From JAGQWW01 sp041392845 (lineage in GTDB: Bacteria > Bacteroidota > Bacteroidia > Chitinophagales > Saprospiraceae): DNA of 64,000 nucleotides. The position numbers and the translations under genes were made by a program. The stretch is taken from assembly GCA_041392845.1 (NCBI GenBank), contig JAWKLG010000030.1, forward strand, positions 1 through 64,000, given 5' to 3'. Position 1 is the first letter of the stretch. Every line of letters begins with the position of its first letter. Under the pieces are notes generated by a model. It was given only the letters and a program-made list of their open reading frames with translations, did not search any database and was not told the origin of the DNA. Positions 62,265-64,000 of the stretch are shown one piece after another.

Positions 62265-62306
62265 AAATCAAAAATCAAAAACCCAAAATCAAAAATCTAA
62301 ATTCGT
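62265..62306 (-). repeat. Heptamer array (TTTTTGA on minus strand), 6 units
   Basis: TC (or CC) recurs at 62268, 62275, 62282, 62289, 62296 and 62303, exact 7-base period. It touches the stop codon (62307-62309) of the first DUF4252 gene. With 62205-62254 it makes a loose inverted pair that could fold. Confidence 0.8.
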
Positions 62307-62849
62307 TTACTGCTTTTTCTCCAACTCCTCCAAATGCTCGGCGCCTTTGACGTCCATCATTTTGGCTAGTTTTCCGATTTTTTTGAGGTCGATGTTGCCT
62401 ACAAAACTGAGCATTACGAATTCGTCACCGCCTACCAATAACAGCAATTCATGGATGATACTTCCGCCGTCATCTTTGACGAAAAACTCAACATTTTCTC
62501 CATCCGAACGAACTTTCATGATGGATTCCATTGAGTTGCTTTTGAGTTTGGCCAGGGCTTCTTTGTAGAATTTTTCGGGCTCTTCTTCCGTAGTCAAAAT
62601 TCTCAGGCCTTTCAAATCTTTGACTACTTCCATGGCAATTTGAGCTTCCTTATCGCCATCTGCAGCCAGTTCGGCAATATCCATTTTGGCAAACATGTCA
62701 AACATCTTAGGGCTGATATAAACTACGGTGAATCTTGGGTCATCAACATATTGGTTGAAGTATTTGCTGATGGCATCATTTTGAGCAAATATGCCGGTAC
62801 TACAAACAGTAAGCGCAAAAATTAATAGCGATTTCATTATTGATTTCAT
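62307..62849 (-). CDS. DUF4252 protein, first copy
   Basis: A 180-residue exported protein (MKSIMKSLLIFALTVCSTGIFAQ, SpI type; so it is not a lipoprotein, unlike its paralog). DUF4252 blocks: KYFNQYVDDPRFTVVYISPKMFDMFAKMD, VVKDLKGLRILTTEEEPEKFY, VRSDGENVEFFVKDDGGSIIHELLLLVGG and FVMLSFVGNIDLKKI. It lies 61 bases after the anti-sigma gene. Function unknown; regulated with the sigma factor by position. Confidence 0.87.
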   Translation of the reverse strand: MKSIMKSLLIFALTVCSTGIFAQNDAISKYFNQYVDDPRFTVVYISPKMFDMFAKMDIAELAADGDKEAQIAMEVVKDLKGLRILTTEEEPEKFYKEALAKLKSNSMESIMKVRSDGENVEFFVKDDGGSIIHELLLLVGGDEFVMLSFVGNIDLKKIGKLAKMMDVKGAEHLEELEKKQ

Positions 62850-62910
62850 GATGATACATTAACAAGTTAAATAATTTGGGTGATCATATAGTGAGGTGCA
62901 CACACTGTAT

Positions 62911-63408
62911 TTATTGAATTACTTCTTTATTGATTTTCCTGATTTTTTCCATCCCTTTTCGGGTTTCCTTTTCTCCTGCATTCAGTTTTTTTGAAACCAA
63001 AGCAAGCGCCTTGATAGTCTCTTCATATGCTTCTTCAGGGGTTTGGGCTTCATACTTTGACCAGTCAATGGTGTTGTCCTGACTTTTGGTGTTGAAATTT
63101 TTAACTAAAAACAATCCACCAATTGCGATGGCCAACATTGCAGCAACCCTGAACCAAGTGAAATTCATTCGACGGATGCCGGTATCCATTTCACTTTTCT
63201 GTATTTCTTCAAGAATTTTTTCATCAAAATCCTTGCTGAGGCTTGCCTCCTGTTCTACTTCAAAATAATTGAACAGTCCTTTATAAGGAAGAAGGTTTTC
63301 AGGAACGTTTTCTTTTGAAAAGAAATCACGCAACTGCTTTTCTTCCTCCAGGGAGGTCTGGCCTTCAAAGTATTTTTCCAGCAAGGCAGTTATTTTATTG
63401 GATTCCAT
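62911..63408 (-). CDS. Anti-sigma-factor-like membrane protein
   Basis: A 165-residue protein from ATG 63408 (MESNKITALLEKYFEGQTSLEEEKQLRDFF), which overlaps the sigma gene end by 14 bases. The N-terminal cytoplasmic part is a short helical domain typical of Bacteroidota anti-sigma factors (FEGQTSLEEE), then one membrane helix (WFRVAAMLAIAIGGLFLVKNF) and a periplasmic tail with NTIDWSKYEAQTPEEAYEE. It should hold the ECF sigma inactive. No zinc-binding HxxxCxxC motif is seen, so it is not a ZAS protein. Confidence 0.8.
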   Translation of the reverse strand: MESNKITALLEKYFEGQTSLEEEKQLRDFFSKENVPENLLPYKGLFNYFEVEQEASLSKDFDEKILEEIQKSEMDTGIRRMNFTWFRVAAMLAIAIGGLFLVKNFNTKSQDNTIDWSKYEAQTPEEAYEETIKALALVSKKLNAGEKETRKGMEKIRKINKEVIQ

Positions 63409-63907
63409 ATGATTCAGATTGAATAAGTTGTTCTCTAATTGATTTTCTGGCACGGTGCAAATAGACCTTTACCTGTTCCATGCTTAATTCAAGAGCATCC
63501 GCAATTTCCTGATAGCTCAATTCTTCGATGTCGCGGAGTTCCATTACTTGTCTTTGGGTATCCGGTAATGCAGCCATCAAACTTTTTACTCTACTGACTG
63601 CATCGGTTAATTCTGCAGATTTATGAGGACTAATATTCGGATCCGTCCAATCTGCTCCTTCAGGCAGGTCTGTTTCCCTTCTGAATTTCGACCGTACCTT
63701 ATCTATGGATAAATTTCTGGTAACACTCATACACCAGGCTTCCAGGTTCTGGATTTCCGAAAGGTTATTTCTTCCTTTCCAAACCTTTATAAAGACTTCC
63801 TGAACTACATCCTCTGCTTCCATAGGGTTTCCCACAATGCGAAGTGCAAACCGAAATAGTTTGTCTTTGATAGGTAATATGGTGTTTTGAAACATTTGTA
63901 AATCCAT
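63395..63907 (-). CDS. ECF-type RNA polymerase sigma factor
   Basis: A 170-residue sigma factor from ATG 63907 (MDLQMFQNTILPIKDKLFRFALRIVGN). Region 2: AEDVVQEVFIKVWKGRNNL; region 4: MAALPDTQRQVMELRDIEELSYQEIADALELSMEQVKVYLHRARKSI. Overlaps the anti-sigma gene by 14 bases, so expression is coupled. The cluster sigma, anti-sigma, DUF4252, DUF4252 is one operon and probably autoregulated from the AT-rich region beyond 63908, which the window cuts short. Confidence 0.94.
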   Translation of the reverse strand: MDLQMFQNTILPIKDKLFRFALRIVGNPMEAEDVVQEVFIKVWKGRNNLSEIQNLEAWCMSVTRNLSIDKVRSKFRRETDLPEGADWTDPNISPHKSAELTDAVSRVKSLMAALPDTQRQVMELRDIEELSYQEIADALELSMEQVKVYLHRARKSIREQLIQSESYGIQ

Positions 63908-64000
63908 GTTACAAGTGCGACGCATTGAATTCTAAGCTTGTTACAGCCGGATTCAATTTTTTTTAAAAAGATTATAAAATTTTTCGAAGTCTGAATTGGA

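Noticed and set aside
1..64000. tRNA or rRNA genes, phage genes or a replication origin
   Set aside because: None found by reading the intergenic regions; most gaps are short, and the longer ones are explained by repeats, remnants or the SRP RNA.

Overview
The window looks like a chromosomal segment of a Bacteroidota bacterium, plausibly a Saprospiria-type lineage (the class is a guess; the phylum is well supported). Reasons: a subtilase with a type IX secretion C-terminal domain, Bacteroidota-type promoters (TAnnTTTG boxes in front of the SRP RNA, dusB and others), many short SpII lipoproteins, the futalosine menaquinone pathway, paired DUF4252 proteins behind an ECF sigma/anti-sigma pair, and AT-rich intergenic DNA. 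I saw no rRNA, tRNA, CRISPR array or intact mobile element.

Layout. 1-2.6 kb: two MbnP-like proteins and a diheme MauG/MbnH-type peroxidase (copper/kynurenine type module). 2.6-20.5 kb: mostly housekeeping genes (sbcC, SpoU methyltransferase, acpH, short asparaginase, mutS2, aroC, sterol-desaturase-like membrane enzyme, dusB, membrane GT-like protein, T9SS subtilase, CCA-adding enzyme). 20.5-25.3 kb: an AT-rich decaying accessory patch with a broken coiled-coil gene, paralogous small lipoproteins (three intact, two broken), an IS3 transposase remnant and palindromes. 25.5-31.8 kb: mqnA-mqnE, a Crp/Fnr regulator with a DUF2892 protein and a candidate operator, a redoxin lipoprotein-like protein, lipB and a thioesterase. 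31.9-33.6 kb: a degenerate papain-like gene and a frameshifted exonuclease.

33.6-53.6 kb is one functional theme, uptake and activation of acetate and propionate: DUF294/CBS protein plus exonuclease, ArsR regulator, two-component pair, SulP permease, porin, DUF4212 plus VC_2705-type symporter, a CrbS-like symporter-histidine kinase fusion, a CheY-only response regulator, a frameshifted acetyl-CoA synthetase, an MDR oxidoreductase and an intact propionyl-CoA synthetase-like gene. 53.8-64 kb: panB, mltG, uridine kinase, an outer membrane protein, an orphan ABC ATPase, a PD40 beta-propeller lipoprotein, SRP RNA, a carbohydrate-binding/histone-H1-like/HhH fusion, two DUF4252 proteins and an anti-sigma/ECF sigma pair.

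The strongest unexplained signal is a set of intergenic tandem arrays with an exact 7-bp period and several different unit sequences (TGCTGGG, TCGTCAC, TTGGCTN, TTCGCTN, CGTAAAC, TTTTAGN). Several have about ten units, and in five of them the first unit, in register, contains the stop codon of the adjacent gene. A composite element made of two different heptamer arrays occurs four times.
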